A DNA stretch of 8,240 nucleotides from an uncultured Oxalobacteraceae bacterium (GTDB taxonomy: Bacteria; Pseudomonadota; Gammaproteobacteria; Burkholderiales; Burkholderiaceae): contig CAMLIL010000153.1 in assembly GCA_946480015.1 (NCBI GenBank), positions 1-8,240 on the forward strand. The letters run 5' to 3'. Of the stretch, positions 1 through 6,581 are shown one piece after another (the stretch's first letter is position 1; every line of letters begins with the position of its first letter). Under the pieces are notes generated by a model, which worked only from the letters and a program-made list of their open reading frames with translations, made no database searches and was not told the DNA's origin. Position numbers and translations under genes: made by a program.

Positions 1-1641
1 CAGCATGTCACGCCCGCCTTTGCCGTCCAGAACATCGTTGCCGTTGGTGGCGCGTAGTTCGTTGTCCTGCTCGTCGCCGGTGAACCGCTCCCGGCCGATC
101 ACTGCGCCGTCCCATATGCTGCCATCGGCGAAGGCGAACGATACCGACGGCGTCGCGATGCCGCCGAACCACGTCGGCAGATAATTTTCGACCTGCAGCA
201 CCGCATCGGTGCCGGCGATCCGGGCCACCAGCGTGCCCTCGTAGGCCGCTTCCAGGCGCAGGTCGGACGGCGCGATGCCGGCCTCGAGCGCAATCGTCAC
301 CGTGCCGCCGCCCACATTGACCAGGGTATCGGTGCCGGAAGCGCGCCCGAACAACACCATGTCCTTGCCGGTGCCGGGATCGATCCTGTCGTTGCCGGCG
401 CCGGCGTCGAAGGTATCGTCGCCACTGTCGCCGAACAGCGCGTCGTTGCCGTCGCCGCCGACCAGCACGTCGGCACCGCCAGAGCCGCCCAGCACATCGT
501 CGCCGCTGCCGCCGAGCAGCACGTCGCCGTCCCATCCGCCTATGAGCTGGTCGGGGGAGTCGGTGCCGGTCAAGGTCAGCGGGAGGGGCGCGTTGGCATG
601 CTCGACGATGGCGGCCCGGCCCCAGACGGTGCCGTCGGCAAAGCGCAGCATCGTCACCGTGCCTGGCCCGACGTCGACCACGGTCAGCGTGTCGTCGCTG
701 CCGACAATGCCGATTTCCAGGCCGTGGGAAGCGTCATGATCGACCTGGCGTACCTGCACTGCGGCAGGGGTGATACCCACACCCAGGGCGACAATATTGG
801 CGCCCCCGCTGTACATCGGTTGCGCCATGACGGTATCGTGTCCGGCGCCGCGGCCGAAGAGAATGGTATTGATGCCGCCGCCTGCGTCCAGCAAGTCGTT
901 GCCGCTGCCGCCGTCGAGGACATCGTTGCCGTCCGCGCCATACAGGCTGTCGTCGCCGCTGCCGCCCTGCATCACGGCGCTGCCAAACTCGGCCCGGAGC
1001 ACATCGTTGCCGCTACCGCCGCGCAGCAGCAACGCGTCTCCGAAACCGGACAGCAGATCGTTGCCGCCTGCGCCATCGGCCGGTCCGTTTGTCCAGATGG
1101 CGTTGTCGCCGTCGTCGTAGCGCGCCATGAAAGGCTGGTCGAGCTGGGCGCGCTCGAGTACCGCGATGTCGTTCCAGCGTGTGCCGTCGGCAAAGCGGAT
1201 CTCCTCGACCTGCAGGGGAGCGAGCACCAGATTTTCGGCGCCGCCGCCACTGCTGCTCACGTAAGCGATGATCGTTTCGAAGTAGCCGCGCACCAGTAAT
1301 TGATCGGTGCTGTCCTTGATCGACAGGAGCAGATCCAGCCCTACCTTCTGCACCAGGATATCGCTGGCCGCCAGGCCTTCTTCCATCACGATGACACTGT
1401 GCTTGGTGAGGTTCCAATCCCCCGAAAAAATGACGTCGCTGCCTGCTCCTCGACCGAACCGGTAGGTATCGTTGCCCCTGCCGCCGGACAGCAGGTCGTT
1501 GCCGGCGCCGCCGTCGAGCGTGTCATCGCCGTCGCCGCCGAACAGCTCGTCATTGCCGCCGTAACCGGCGAGGTAGTCGGCCTCGAAGCTGCCGTAAAGG
1601 GAATTGTTGGCGTCGTCGCCGGCAATCAGGTTGATAGTCAC
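1..1641 (-). CDS. RTX-repeat calcium-binding protein (5' part, C-terminus outside window)
   Basis: Open for 547 codons from a GTG at 1641 to the left edge with no stop, so the C-terminus is missing. The protein starts directly with RTX nonapeptides (GGxGxDxLx; residues about 8-60, e.g. GYGGNDELFGGDGDDTLDGG) and has further RTX blocks at about 185-262, 353-433 and from 519 to the edge. Between the blocks lie three related segments, each ending in a FADG(T/S)xW motif (F150, F334, F504), resembling the haemolysin-type calcium-binding-related (HCBP) domain; the first also has DLLLSI near residue 106. RTX repeats bind Ca2+ and fold as beta-rolls outside the cell after type I secretion. Their secretion signal is normally C-terminal, hence not visible here. 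No N-terminal signal peptide and no enzymatic domain is seen. GTG start chosen because GGAAAG (1648-1653) lies 6 nt upstream and RTX homology begins at once. Adhesin, S-layer-like or enzyme-bearing protein all remain possible. Confidence 0.9.
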   Translation of the reverse strand, partial: MTINLIAGDDANNSLYGSFEADYLAGYGGNDELFGGDGDDTLDGGAGNDLLSGGRGNDTYRFGRGAGSDVIFSGDWNLTKHSVIVMEEGLAASDILVQKVGLDLLLSIKDSTDQLLVRGYFETIIAYVSSSGGGAENLVLAPLQVEEIRFADGTRWNDIAVLERAQLDQPFMARYDDGDNAIWTNGPADGAGGNDLLSGFGDALLLRGGSGNDVLRAEFGSAVMQGGSGDDSLYGADGNDVLDGGSGNDLLDAGGGINTILFGRGAGHDTVMAQPMYSGGANIVALGVGITPAAVQVRQVDHDASHGLEIGIVGSDDTLTVVDVGPGTVTMLRFADGTVWGRAAIVEHANAPLPLTLTGTDSPDQLIGGWDGDVLLGGSGDDVLGGSGGADVLVGGDGNDALFGDSGDDTFDAGAGNDRIDPGTGKDMVLFGRASGTDTLVNVGGGTVTIALEAGIAPSDLRLEAAYEGTLVARIAGTDAVLQVENYLPTWFGGIATPSVSFAFADGSIWDGAVIGRERFTGDEQDNELRATNGNDVLDGKGGRDML

Positions 1642-1647
1642 GGTATT

Positions 1648-1653
1648 CTTTCC
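1648..1653 (-). promoter_or_regulatory. Ribosome binding site of the RTX gene
   Basis: GGAAAG on the minus strand, 6 nt before the GTG start at 1641. It decides the non-ATG start, because no ATG lies in a comparable position. Confidence 0.6.
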
Positions 1654-1676
1654 ACTAGATAACGATAAGAAACATT

Positions 1677-1705
1677 GTTATAGGGAAAGTTTAAGACGGA
1701 GTCAA
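1677..1705 (-). promoter_or_regulatory. Sigma70-type promoter of the RTX gene
   Basis: On the minus strand TTGACT (1700-1705) and TATAAC (1677-1682) are separated by exactly 17 bp, five of six matches to consensus in each box. The surrounding 100 bp is A+T-rich in an otherwise GC-rich window. Transcription would start near 1670 and give a leader of about 30 nt. This implies that the RTX gene is transcribed independently of the yjbQ gene ending at 1745. Confidence 0.7.
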
Positions 1706-1744
1706 TCTTATTTTAGTGAAATGTTGCCTTGTGGTATCAACTCG

Positions 1745-2158
1745 TCAGCCGAGCACCGTCACCACGATCGTTCGGCGCTGGGCCGCCGTGCGGTGCTCCC
1801 ATAAATAGATACCCTGCCAGGTGCCCAGCAGCAGGCGTGCTGCGCCCACCGGCACGCTCACGGACGTGTCGGTGAGCACGCTGCGGGCGTGCGCGGCCAT
1901 GTCGTCCGGGCCTTCGGTGTCGTGGCGGTAGGCCGGATCGCCGTCCGGCGCGAGGCGCTGCAGGATGGTCTCCAGATCGCGGCGCACGTCGGGATCGGCG
2001 TTTTCCGTGATCGTCAGCGAGCAGCTGGTGTGCTGGACGAAGACGTGGGCCACGCCGCACTGCACGCCTGAGGAGGCGACGACCTTGGCCACAGCATCGC
2101 TGATGTCGCGCGTGCCGCGTCCGGGAGTAGCGACGGTGAATGTCGACTGATAAGCCAT
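1745..2158 (-). CDS. yjbQ: YjbQ / UPF0047 family protein
   Basis: 137 residues, full length for the UPF0047 (YjbQ, TIGR00149) family of small cytosolic proteins. The family signature residues are present: HTSCSLTITENADPDVRRDL starting at residue 43, HD near 79-80, and GTWQGIYLWEHR at 112-123. Family members are annotated as secondary thiamine-phosphate synthases because E. coli YjbQ shows that weak side activity; the true physiological role is not settled. The ATG at 2158 lies 6 bp after the glpK stop (2165-2167) and has no clear Shine-Dalgarno of its own, which suggests translational coupling to glpK. No terminator is visible between the two genes. Family assignment is firm, function is not. 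Confidence 0.93.
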   Translation of the reverse strand: MAYQSTFTVATPGRGTRDISDAVAKVVASSGVQCGVAHVFVQHTSCSLTITENADPDVRRDLETILQRLAPDGDPAYRHDTEGPDDMAAHARSVLTDTSVSVPVGAARLLLGTWQGIYLWEHRTAAQRRTIVVTVLG

Positions 2159-2164
2159 GCAGGG

Positions 2165-3643
2165 TCAGGCCCAACCGGTCGAACGCTGCACCGCGCGGCG
2201 CCATTGCGCCATGCTGGCTTCACGCGCGTCCGCGCCCATGCGCGGCTCGAAGCGGCGCTCGGCACGCCACTGCGCGGCGATCTCTTCCTGCGAGGACCAG
2301 AAGCCGCTGGCCAGACCGGCCAGGTAGGCCGCTCCCAGTGCCGTGGTCTCGGTGACCACCGGACGCACCACCGGCACGCCCAGCAGGTCGGCCTGGAACT
2401 GCATGAGCATGTCGTTGCGCGCGGCGCCGCCGTCGGCGCGCACTTCCGTCACGGGACAGGCGGCATCCTTCTGCATGCATTCCAATAGTTCGGCGCTCTG
2501 GAAGGCGATCGCTTCCAGCGCCGCGCGCGCGATGTGCGCCTTGCCGGTCCCGCGCGTCATGCCTACCAGGGTGCCGCGCGCGTACGGGTCCCAGTGCGGC
2601 GCGCCCAGGCCGGCGAAGGCCGGCACCATGTACACGCCGCCGTTGTCCGGCACGCTCAGGGCCAGCGCTTCGACCTCGCTGGACTGGCTGATAATGCCCA
2701 GGCCGTCGCGTAGCCACTGCACCGTGGCGCCGCCCATGAACACGCTGCCTTCGAGCAGATAGTCGGTGCGCGCGCCGATGCGCCAGCCCACCGTCGAGAG
2801 CAGGCGGTTGCCGGACACTGGCGCCGTCTCGCCCGCATGCATCAGCATGAAGCAGCCGGTCCCGTAGGTGTTCTTGACCATGCCCTTGTGGTGGCAGGCC
2901 TGGCCGAAGGTGGCGGCTTGCTGGTCGCCGGCGATGCCGGCAATCGGAATCGGCGCGCCGAAATGCTCGGCCCTCGTGTGAGCCACTTCGCCGGCGCTGG
3001 AGACCACTTCGGGCAGCAGCGCGGCCGGAATGCCGAACAGCGCCAGCAGGTCCGCGTCCCACTGCAGGGTGCGCAGGTTGAACAGCATGGTGCGCGAGGC
3101 GTTGCCGACATCGGTGACATGGCGTCCGCTCAACTGGTAGACCAGCCAGCTGTCGACCGTGCCGAAGGCCAGCTCGCCGCGTTCGGCCCTGGCGCGCGCG
3201 CCGGGCACGTGCTCGAGCAGCCAGGCCAGCTTGGTGGCGGAAAAGTAGGCGTCCAGTTCGAGCCCGGTGCGCTCCAGGATCATGGGCGCCCAGCCCTCTG
3301 CGCGCAAGCGTTCGCACGCGTCCGCGGTACGCCGGTCCTGCCACACGATGGCCGGGGCGATGGGACGCCCGCTGGCGCGCTCCCAGACCACGGTGGTCTC
3401 GCGCTGGTTGGTCACGCCGATGGCGCGCACCTGGGCCGCACTCACGCCGTGCTCGCGCAGCACCTGGCGGGCCACCGCGAGCTGGCTGTGCCAGATGTCC
3501 ATGGGATCGTGCTCGACCCAGCCGGGCTGGGGAAAATGCTGGGGATATTCCTGCTGGGCGCTGGCGCACAGTTGACCTTGGCGGTCGAACAGGATGGCGC
3601 GCGAACTGGTGGTGCCCTGGTCGAGGGCGAGGATGTAACGCAT
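2165..3643 (-). CDS. glpK: Glycerol kinase
   Basis: 492 residues, an FGGY-family sugar kinase that phosphorylates glycerol to sn-glycerol 3-phosphate with ATP in the cytoplasm. Visible in order: the N-terminal phosphate-binding [13 protein letters not shown] (8-20), [11 protein letters not shown] (41-51), the glycerol-contacting R81-E82 in [11 protein letters not shown]133 and D240-Q241 in [22 protein letters not shown] (260-268), and [17 protein letters not shown] (403-419). These match E. coli GlpK residues R83/E84, Y135 and D245. The E. coli fructose-1,6-bisphosphate loop (GGKGGTR before IPISG) is replaced by EHFGAP before IPIAG, so the regulatory arginine is absent and that allosteric inhibition is probably lacking (inference). 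The start at 3643 is preferred over an in-frame ATG at 3673 because GGGGAG (3654-3659) stands 10 nt upstream and family homology begins right at residue 1. yjbQ follows after 6 bp; rnpB lies just upstream. Confidence 0.97.
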   Translation of the reverse strand: MRYILALDQGTTSSRAILFDRQGQLCASAQQEYPQHFPQPGWVEHDPMDIWHSQLAVARQVLREHGVSAAQVRAIGVTNQRETTVVWERASGRPIAPAIVWQDRRTADACERLRAEGWAPMILERTGLELDAYFSATKLAWLLEHVPGARARAERGELAFGTVDSWLVYQLSGRHVTDVGNASRTMLFNLRTLQWDADLLALFGIPAALLPEVVSSAGEVAHTRAEHFGAPIPIAGIAGDQQAATFGQACHHKGMVKNTYGTGCFMLMHAGETAPVSGNRLLSTVGWRIGARTDYLLEGSVFMGGATVQWLRDGLGIISQSSEVEALALSVPDNGGVYMVPAFAGLGAPHWDPYARGTLVGMTRGTGKAHIARAALEAIAFQSAELLECMQKDAACPVTEVRADGGAARNDMLMQFQADLLGVPVVRPVVTETTALGAAYLAGLASGFWSSQEEIAAQWRAERRFEPRMGADAREASMAQWRRAVQRSTGWA

Positions 3644-3653
3644 CGTCGTCGAG

Positions 3654-3659
3654 CTCCCC
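3654..3659 (-). promoter_or_regulatory. Ribosome binding site of glpK
   Basis: GGGGAG on the minus strand, 10 nt before the ATG at 3643. It favours this start over the in-frame ATG at 3673, which has no purine-rich stretch in front and would overlap the edge of rnpB. Confidence 0.6.
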
Positions 3660-3677
3660 GGACCGTGAATCATGTGT

Positions 3678-4003
3678 AAAGCAGGCCGATAGGCCGGATT
3701 CTGTGTAACGCCCTTGCGGACGCTATGACAGCCATTCCTCTAGGCGCCGAATTACTCCGGCGCTCAAGCTTCCTACCCGCACGCTCCGCGAGCAACATCA
3801 ACGCGTGCCTATTTGGAATTGCTCCAGGTGGAGGTTACCGCGTTTCACCGTAACTTAATACGCTCGTCTCTGTGGCCCTATTCCTCGCCTTATACCTTGC
3901 GGCTTTCGGCGGACGGCCGTTAACCGTCACCCTGCTCTATGGAGTCCGGACCTTCCTCCCGCCGGCGCATTACACGCCAGCCAGCGGCTGCCTGGCCTGC
4001 TTC
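3678..4003 (-). ncRNA. rnpB: RNase P RNA, type A
   Basis: RNA component of ribonuclease P, which removes the 5' leader of tRNA precursors. On the minus strand the 5' end GAAGCAGGCC (from 4003) pairs with GGCCTGCTTT at the 3' end to form P1. Universally conserved blocks are present: GAGGAAGGTCCGGACTCC, ACAGAGACGAG, CCTCCACCTGGAGCAA, CAAATAGG, GGGTAGGAAGCTTGAG and ACAGAATCCGGCCTATCGG. P18 (3744-3763) is an 8-bp stem with a GUAA tetraloop. P12 is very short (CGTA/TACG, 3849-3862), and the stems P13 and P14 of the E. coli RNA have no counterpart, which explains the length of about 326 nt against 377 in E. coli. The ends are set by P1 pairing, so each may be off by a few nucleotides. The ThDP enzyme gene is divergent; glpK begins 34 bp past the 3' end. 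Confidence 0.96.
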
Positions 4004-4011
4004 ACGGCGCC

Positions 4012-4017
4012 ATTGTA
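4012..4017 (-). promoter_or_regulatory. -10 box of the rnpB promoter
   Basis: TACAAT on the minus strand, ending 8 nt before the 5' end of P1 at 4003, is a fitting -10 box for this RNA. No good -35 lies at 16-18 bp: the nearest candidate, TTGCCG, is 20 bp away. An A/T-rich tract (about 4040-4075) further upstream could act as an UP element, and includes a small inverted repeat CAAAT/ATTTG at 4041-4055. The role of that tract is inference. Confidence 0.5.
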
Positions 4018-4129
4018 CCGCACCGCAAAAAGCGCACCGGCAAATCTGAAATTTGATGTCGTTTTTTCAAAAGCTGGGCGAAAACCGAACGCATAGAATG
4101 GCGCATATTCAACCGAGAAGCGTGACGAT

Positions 4130-5830
4130 ATGACCCATCCATCCCGCAGCGGCGGCCAGATCCTGGTCGATGCATTGGCCATTCACGGCGTCGATACCGC
4201 CTTCGGCGTGCCTGGCGAGAGTTACCTGGACGTGCTGGACGCCCTGCACGATTCGCGCATCCGCTTCATCGTCAACCGCCAGGAAGGCGGCGCCGCCTTC
4301 ATGGCCGAAGCCTACGGCAAATTCACCGGCCGGCCGGGAATCTGCTTCGTCACCCGTGGCCCGGGCGCGACCAACGCCTCGATCGGCGTGCACACGGCGT
4401 TCCAGGACTCGACTCCGATGATCCTGTTCATCGGCCAGGTCGGCGCCGACTTCATGGACCGCGAAGCCTTCCAGGAGATCGACTACCGCCGCATGTACGG
4501 CCAGATGGCCAAGTGGGTGGCGCAGATCGAACGCGCCGAGCGCATCCCCGAATACCTCGCGCGCGCCTTCCAGGTGGCCACCAGCGGGCGTCCGGGGCCG
4601 GTGGTGCTGGCCCTGCCCGAAGACATGCTCACCACCCAGGCCAGCGTGGCCGACACGCGCCGCTACCAGCCGGTGCAGGCGGCGCCCGCGCCAGCCCAGA
4701 TCGCGGCCCTGCGCGCCATGCTGGCCGAAGCGCGCCGCCCCGTGGTGCTGCTGGGCGGCGGCAGCTGGACCGACCAGGCCTGTGCAGACCTGCGCCGCTT
4801 CGTGGAAGCCAACGCGCTGCCGGTGGGCTGCACCTTCCGCTTCCAGGACCTGCTCGACAACGCGCACCCGCATTACATCGGCGATGTGGGCATCGGCATC
4901 AACCCGAAGCTGGCGGCGCGCATCGCCGAGGCCGACCTGGTCATCGCCATCGGTCCGCGCCTGGGCGAGATGACCACCGGCGGCTATACCCTGCTGCAAG
5001 CGCCGGTGCCGAAGCAGCGCCTGGTCCACATCCACGCCGATGCCGAGGAACTGGGCAGCGTGTACCAGGCCGAACTGATGATCAACAGCGGCCCGGCCGA
5101 TGCCTGCGCGCAGCTGGCGGCGATGGCACCGGTCGATTGCACCGTGTGGCGCGAGACGGTGGCGCAGGCGCGCGCCGAGCTGGCCGCGTGGCAGGAGTGT
5201 CCGCCGATATTCCGCGACGGGACTGCCCCGCTCAATCTGTGGCAGGTGGTGCAGGAGCTGATGGCGCAGGCGCCGCGCGACACCATCATCACCAATGGCG
5301 CGGGCAACTACGCCACCTGGGCGCATCGTTTTTTCCGCTACGGCCAGAAGCGTACCCAGCTCGCGCCCACCAGCGGCGCGATGGGCTACAGCGTGCCGGC
5401 CGGGGTCGCGGCCAAGATCATCGATCCGTCGCGTACGGTGGTGACCTTTGCGGGCGACGGCGAATTTTTGATGAACGGCCAGGAGCTGGCTACCGCCGTG
5501 CAGTACCGGGCCGGCGTGATCATTTTGGTGTTCAACAATGGCATGTTCGGCACCATCCGCATGCACCAGGAGCGCGGCTATCCGGGCCGGGTGTCGGGGA
5601 CCGATCTGCACAATCCGGATTTCGCGGCGCTGGCCAGGGCGTTTGGCGCCAGCGGCGAAGTGGTCGACAGCACCGAAGCGTTCGGCCCGGCGCTGGCACG
5701 CGCGCTGGCGCACACGCGCACGCAGTCGCTGCCGGCGCTGATCGAACTGCGTTATGACGGGAATCTGATCACGCCTGGTGCCACACTGGAGACGATCAGG
5801 AAGACGGCGCAGGCGCACGCGAAGGCTTAG
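4130..5830 (+). CDS. Thiamine-diphosphate-dependent enzyme, acetolactate-synthase-like, substrate unknown
   Basis: 566 residues with the three-domain layout of the pyruvate oxidase/acetolactate synthase superfamily: N (PYR) domain about 8-175, central domain about 190-330, C (PP) domain about 370-545. The conserved glutamate that activates ThDP is E52 in NRQEGGAAFMAEAYG. The ThDP/Mg2+ motif runs from GDG at 442-444 to NN at 469-470. GVPGE (26-30) and TRGPGATN (75-82) are typical of the family. It is probably a carboligase or decarboxylase of 2-oxo acids, but the substrate cannot be read from sequence. No small regulatory subunit (IlvH/IlvN type) lies next to it, and the C-domain reads SGAMGYSVPAGVAAKI where biosynthetic acetolactate synthases usually have a GTMGFGLPAAIGA-like stretch, so ilvB/ilvI is not assigned. 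Start: ATG after GAGAAG (4115-4120) at 9 nt. It is divergent from rnpB and has no obvious partner gene downstream. Confidence 0.93.
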   Translation: MTHPSRSGGQILVDALAIHGVDTAFGVPGESYLDVLDALHDSRIRFIVNRQEGGAAFMAEAYGKFTGRPGICFVTRGPGATNASIGVHTAFQDSTPMILFIGQVGADFMDREAFQEIDYRRMYGQMAKWVAQIERAERIPEYLARAFQVATSGRPGPVVLALPEDMLTTQASVADTRRYQPVQAAPAPAQIAALRAMLAEARRPVVLLGGGSWTDQACADLRRFVEANALPVGCTFRFQDLLDNAHPHYIGDVGIGINPKLAARIAEADLVIAIGPRLGEMTTGGYTLLQAPVPKQRLVHIHADAEELGSVYQAELMINSGPADACAQLAAMAPVDCTVWRETVAQARAELAAWQECPPIFRDGTAPLNLWQVVQELMAQAPRDTIITNGAGNYATWAHRFFRYGQKRTQLAPTSGAMGYSVPAGVAAKIIDPSRTVVTFAGDGEFLMNGQELATAVQYRAGVIILVFNNGMFGTIRMHQERGYPGRVSGTDLHNPDFAALARAFGASGEVVDSTEAFGPALARALAHTRTQSLPALIELRYDGNLITPGATLETIRKTAQAHAKA

Positions 5831-5867
5831 AATTCCTGATCGTAGGTTTTACACTCGATATACCTAA

Positions 5868-5978
5868 ATGAAATTCTCAGCATCGCTTGCCGCCCAATTC
5901 ATTTTTATGGTCTTGGTGCTTGGAACGGTACTGCTTGCCTGGGACGACCGCAAACCTACCGCGGCTATGGCACAGTAG
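5868..5978 (+). CDS. Possible small membrane protein, 36 residues
   Basis: A short open frame of 36 codons from ATG 5868 to TAG 5976-5978, 37 bp downstream of the ThDP enzyme gene on the same strand. The product begins MKFSASLAAQFIFMVLVLGT and is hydrophobic from about residue 7 to 25, followed by a short polar tail with DDRK and AAMAQ. It therefore looks like a single-pass membrane miniprotein or a signal-anchor peptide. I do not recognise it. No convincing Shine-Dalgarno precedes the ATG, which lowers confidence. It converges on the small membrane protein at 6008-6214, with 29 bp between the stop codons and no terminator hairpin seen there. Confidence 0.4.
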   Translation: MKFSASLAAQFIFMVLVLGTVLLAWDDRKPTAAMAQ

Positions 5979-6007
5979 CGCTGTCGGGGAAGTTGTGCCA
6001 GGCGAAC

Positions 6008-6214
6008 TTAGGGCGCAGAGGATTGCGGCTCGACGCCGGCCGGCATCGGCAGCGGCTTGTCGTACGCGCTGCGCGTGTCGCTCACAGGCGCCGTGAAAAA
6101 CAGCGCAATCAGGGCCACGAAGGCCACCACGATCAGGCTACGCACCCAGCCCGCGCCGCGGATGCGCATTTTCTCGGACGTCACCAGCAGGTTGAAGTAA
6201 TCGGGGGTCTTCAC
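6008..6214 (-). CDS. Hypothetical small single-pass membrane protein, 68 residues
   Basis: 68 residues from a GTG at 6214 to TAA at 6008-6010. GGAG (6221-6224, within CCGGAG) lies 6 nt before the start, a good ribosome binding site that supports this non-ATG start. The sequence has a polar N-terminus with basic residues KMRIRG at 15-20, one hydrophobic helix at about 26-43 (SLIVVAFVALIALFFTAPV), and a C-terminal tail of about 25 residues rich in Pro and Ser. By the positive-inside rule the N-terminus is cytoplasmic and the tail periplasmic. I do not recognise the family and do not assign a function. It is transcribed divergently from the B12-binding MerR-type regulator gene, across a 371-bp spacer, so it is a candidate target of that regulator (inference). 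Confidence 0.65.
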   Translation of the reverse strand: MKTPDYFNLLVTSEKMRIRGAGWVRSLIVVAFVALIALFFTAPVSDTRSAYDKPLPMPAGVEPQSSAP

Positions 6215-6220
6215 GGTCGG

Positions 6221-6224
6221 CTCC
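6221..6224 (-). promoter_or_regulatory. Ribosome binding site of the 68-residue membrane protein
   Basis: GGAG on the minus strand, 6 nt before the GTG start at 6214. This is the main evidence that this short frame is translated and that the start is GTG. Confidence 0.55.
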
Positions 6225-6247
6225 GGAATTTAAACGCTCGCCTCTAA

Positions 6248-6278
6248 TTTATACCTGCTTGCACACTCTGCCCAGCAA
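6248..6278 (-). promoter_or_regulatory. Weak promoter candidate for the 68-residue membrane protein
   Basis: TATAAA (6248-6253, minus strand) is a good -10 box about 34 nt before the GTG start. The best -35, TTGCTG (6273-6278), is 19 bp away, longer than the usual 17. The stretch is A+T-rich compared with its surroundings. Tentative. Confidence 0.35.
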
Positions 6279-6308
6279 TGATTTAACAAAAATTAACACC
6301 CTGCAACG

Positions 6309-6324
6309 AAAATGGCGTCATTTT
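6309..6324. repeat. Inverted repeat AAAATG-GCGT-CATTTT
   Basis: Perfect 6-bp arms around a 4-bp spacer, about 95 bp upstream of the GTG of the membrane protein gene (6214). It lies just upstream of that gene's promoter candidate, so it could be an operator. It is not followed by a T-run long enough for an intrinsic terminator. Confidence 0.4.
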
Positions 6325-6514
6325 GCTGATCGTTTGAGCCAGCGCACGAGGGCGCCGAGAAGTGGGATCTTTTCTAGAGTGCCTCAGCCGCGTCCCAATG
6401 GTCGCGGAGCTGCTTGAACGGCCTGTCACGCCGAAGCGCAGGGCGCTGGCACCGCGTATCGTGGAAGCGCACCAGGCGCCTGTTTATACGGAAATGCTCT
6501 ACGATTGGATTCAA

Positions 6515-6530
6515 GGCATTAAAAAATGCC
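6515..6530. repeat. Inverted repeat GGCATT-AAAA-AATGCC
   Basis: Perfect 6-bp arms around AAAA, ending 55 bp before the regulator start at 6586. In DNA it could be an operator for autoregulation; in RNA it would form a small leader hairpin. It overlaps the alternative in-frame ATG at 6526, which argues mildly against that start. The role is inference. Confidence 0.4.
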
Positions 6531-6575
6531 GGCCGGCGGCTTTGCCACCACTCCAGCAACTTGTCCTGAACAAAC

Positions 6576-6581
6576 AGAAGG
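6576..6581 (+). promoter_or_regulatory. Ribosome binding site of the MerR/B12 regulator
   Basis: AGAAGG lies 4 nt before the ATG at 6586. The spacing is somewhat short but the purine run is the best in the area. The competing ATG at 6526 has only AAGG at 9 nt. Confidence 0.5.

Noticed and set aside
865..1560. Tandem short DNA repeats that might suggest a CRISPR or VNTR
   Set aside because: The repeats are imperfect, in frame, and encode RTX nonapeptides; there are no uniform repeats with unique spacers.
598..1662. Open frames on the plus strand across the RTX gene (598-1299, 1300-1662)
   Set aside because: Shadows of the RTX reading frame. Their VVAAAA-type repeats are the complement of the GGxGxD codons, and the minus strand has promoter, RBS and motif evidence.
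1706..1744. Possible terminator after yjbQ
   Set aside because: Only a 4-bp GTTG/CAAC pairing is seen, with no GC-rich stem or T-run.
3644..3673. Longer glpK start at ATG 3673
   Set aside because: No ribosome binding site, adds ten residues without family similarity, and abuts the rnpB 3' end; ATG 3643 with GGGGAG is better.
3683..3698. GGCC-TATC-GGCC hairpin near the rnpB 3' end as a terminator
   Set aside because: It is part of the conserved 3' core of RNase P RNA (CCGGCCTATCGG) and the bases after it pair in P1; no T-run follows.
3872..4182. Short open frames over and beside rnpB (3872-4096 plus, 3970-4182 minus)
   Set aside because: They lie on the RNase P RNA sequence and its promoter and have no protein family features.
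4109..5818. 569-residue open frame on the minus strand
   Set aside because: Exact antisense of the ThDP enzyme gene; composition (Arg, His, Gly, Ala rich) is that of a GC-rich shadow frame, while the plus strand has all family motifs.
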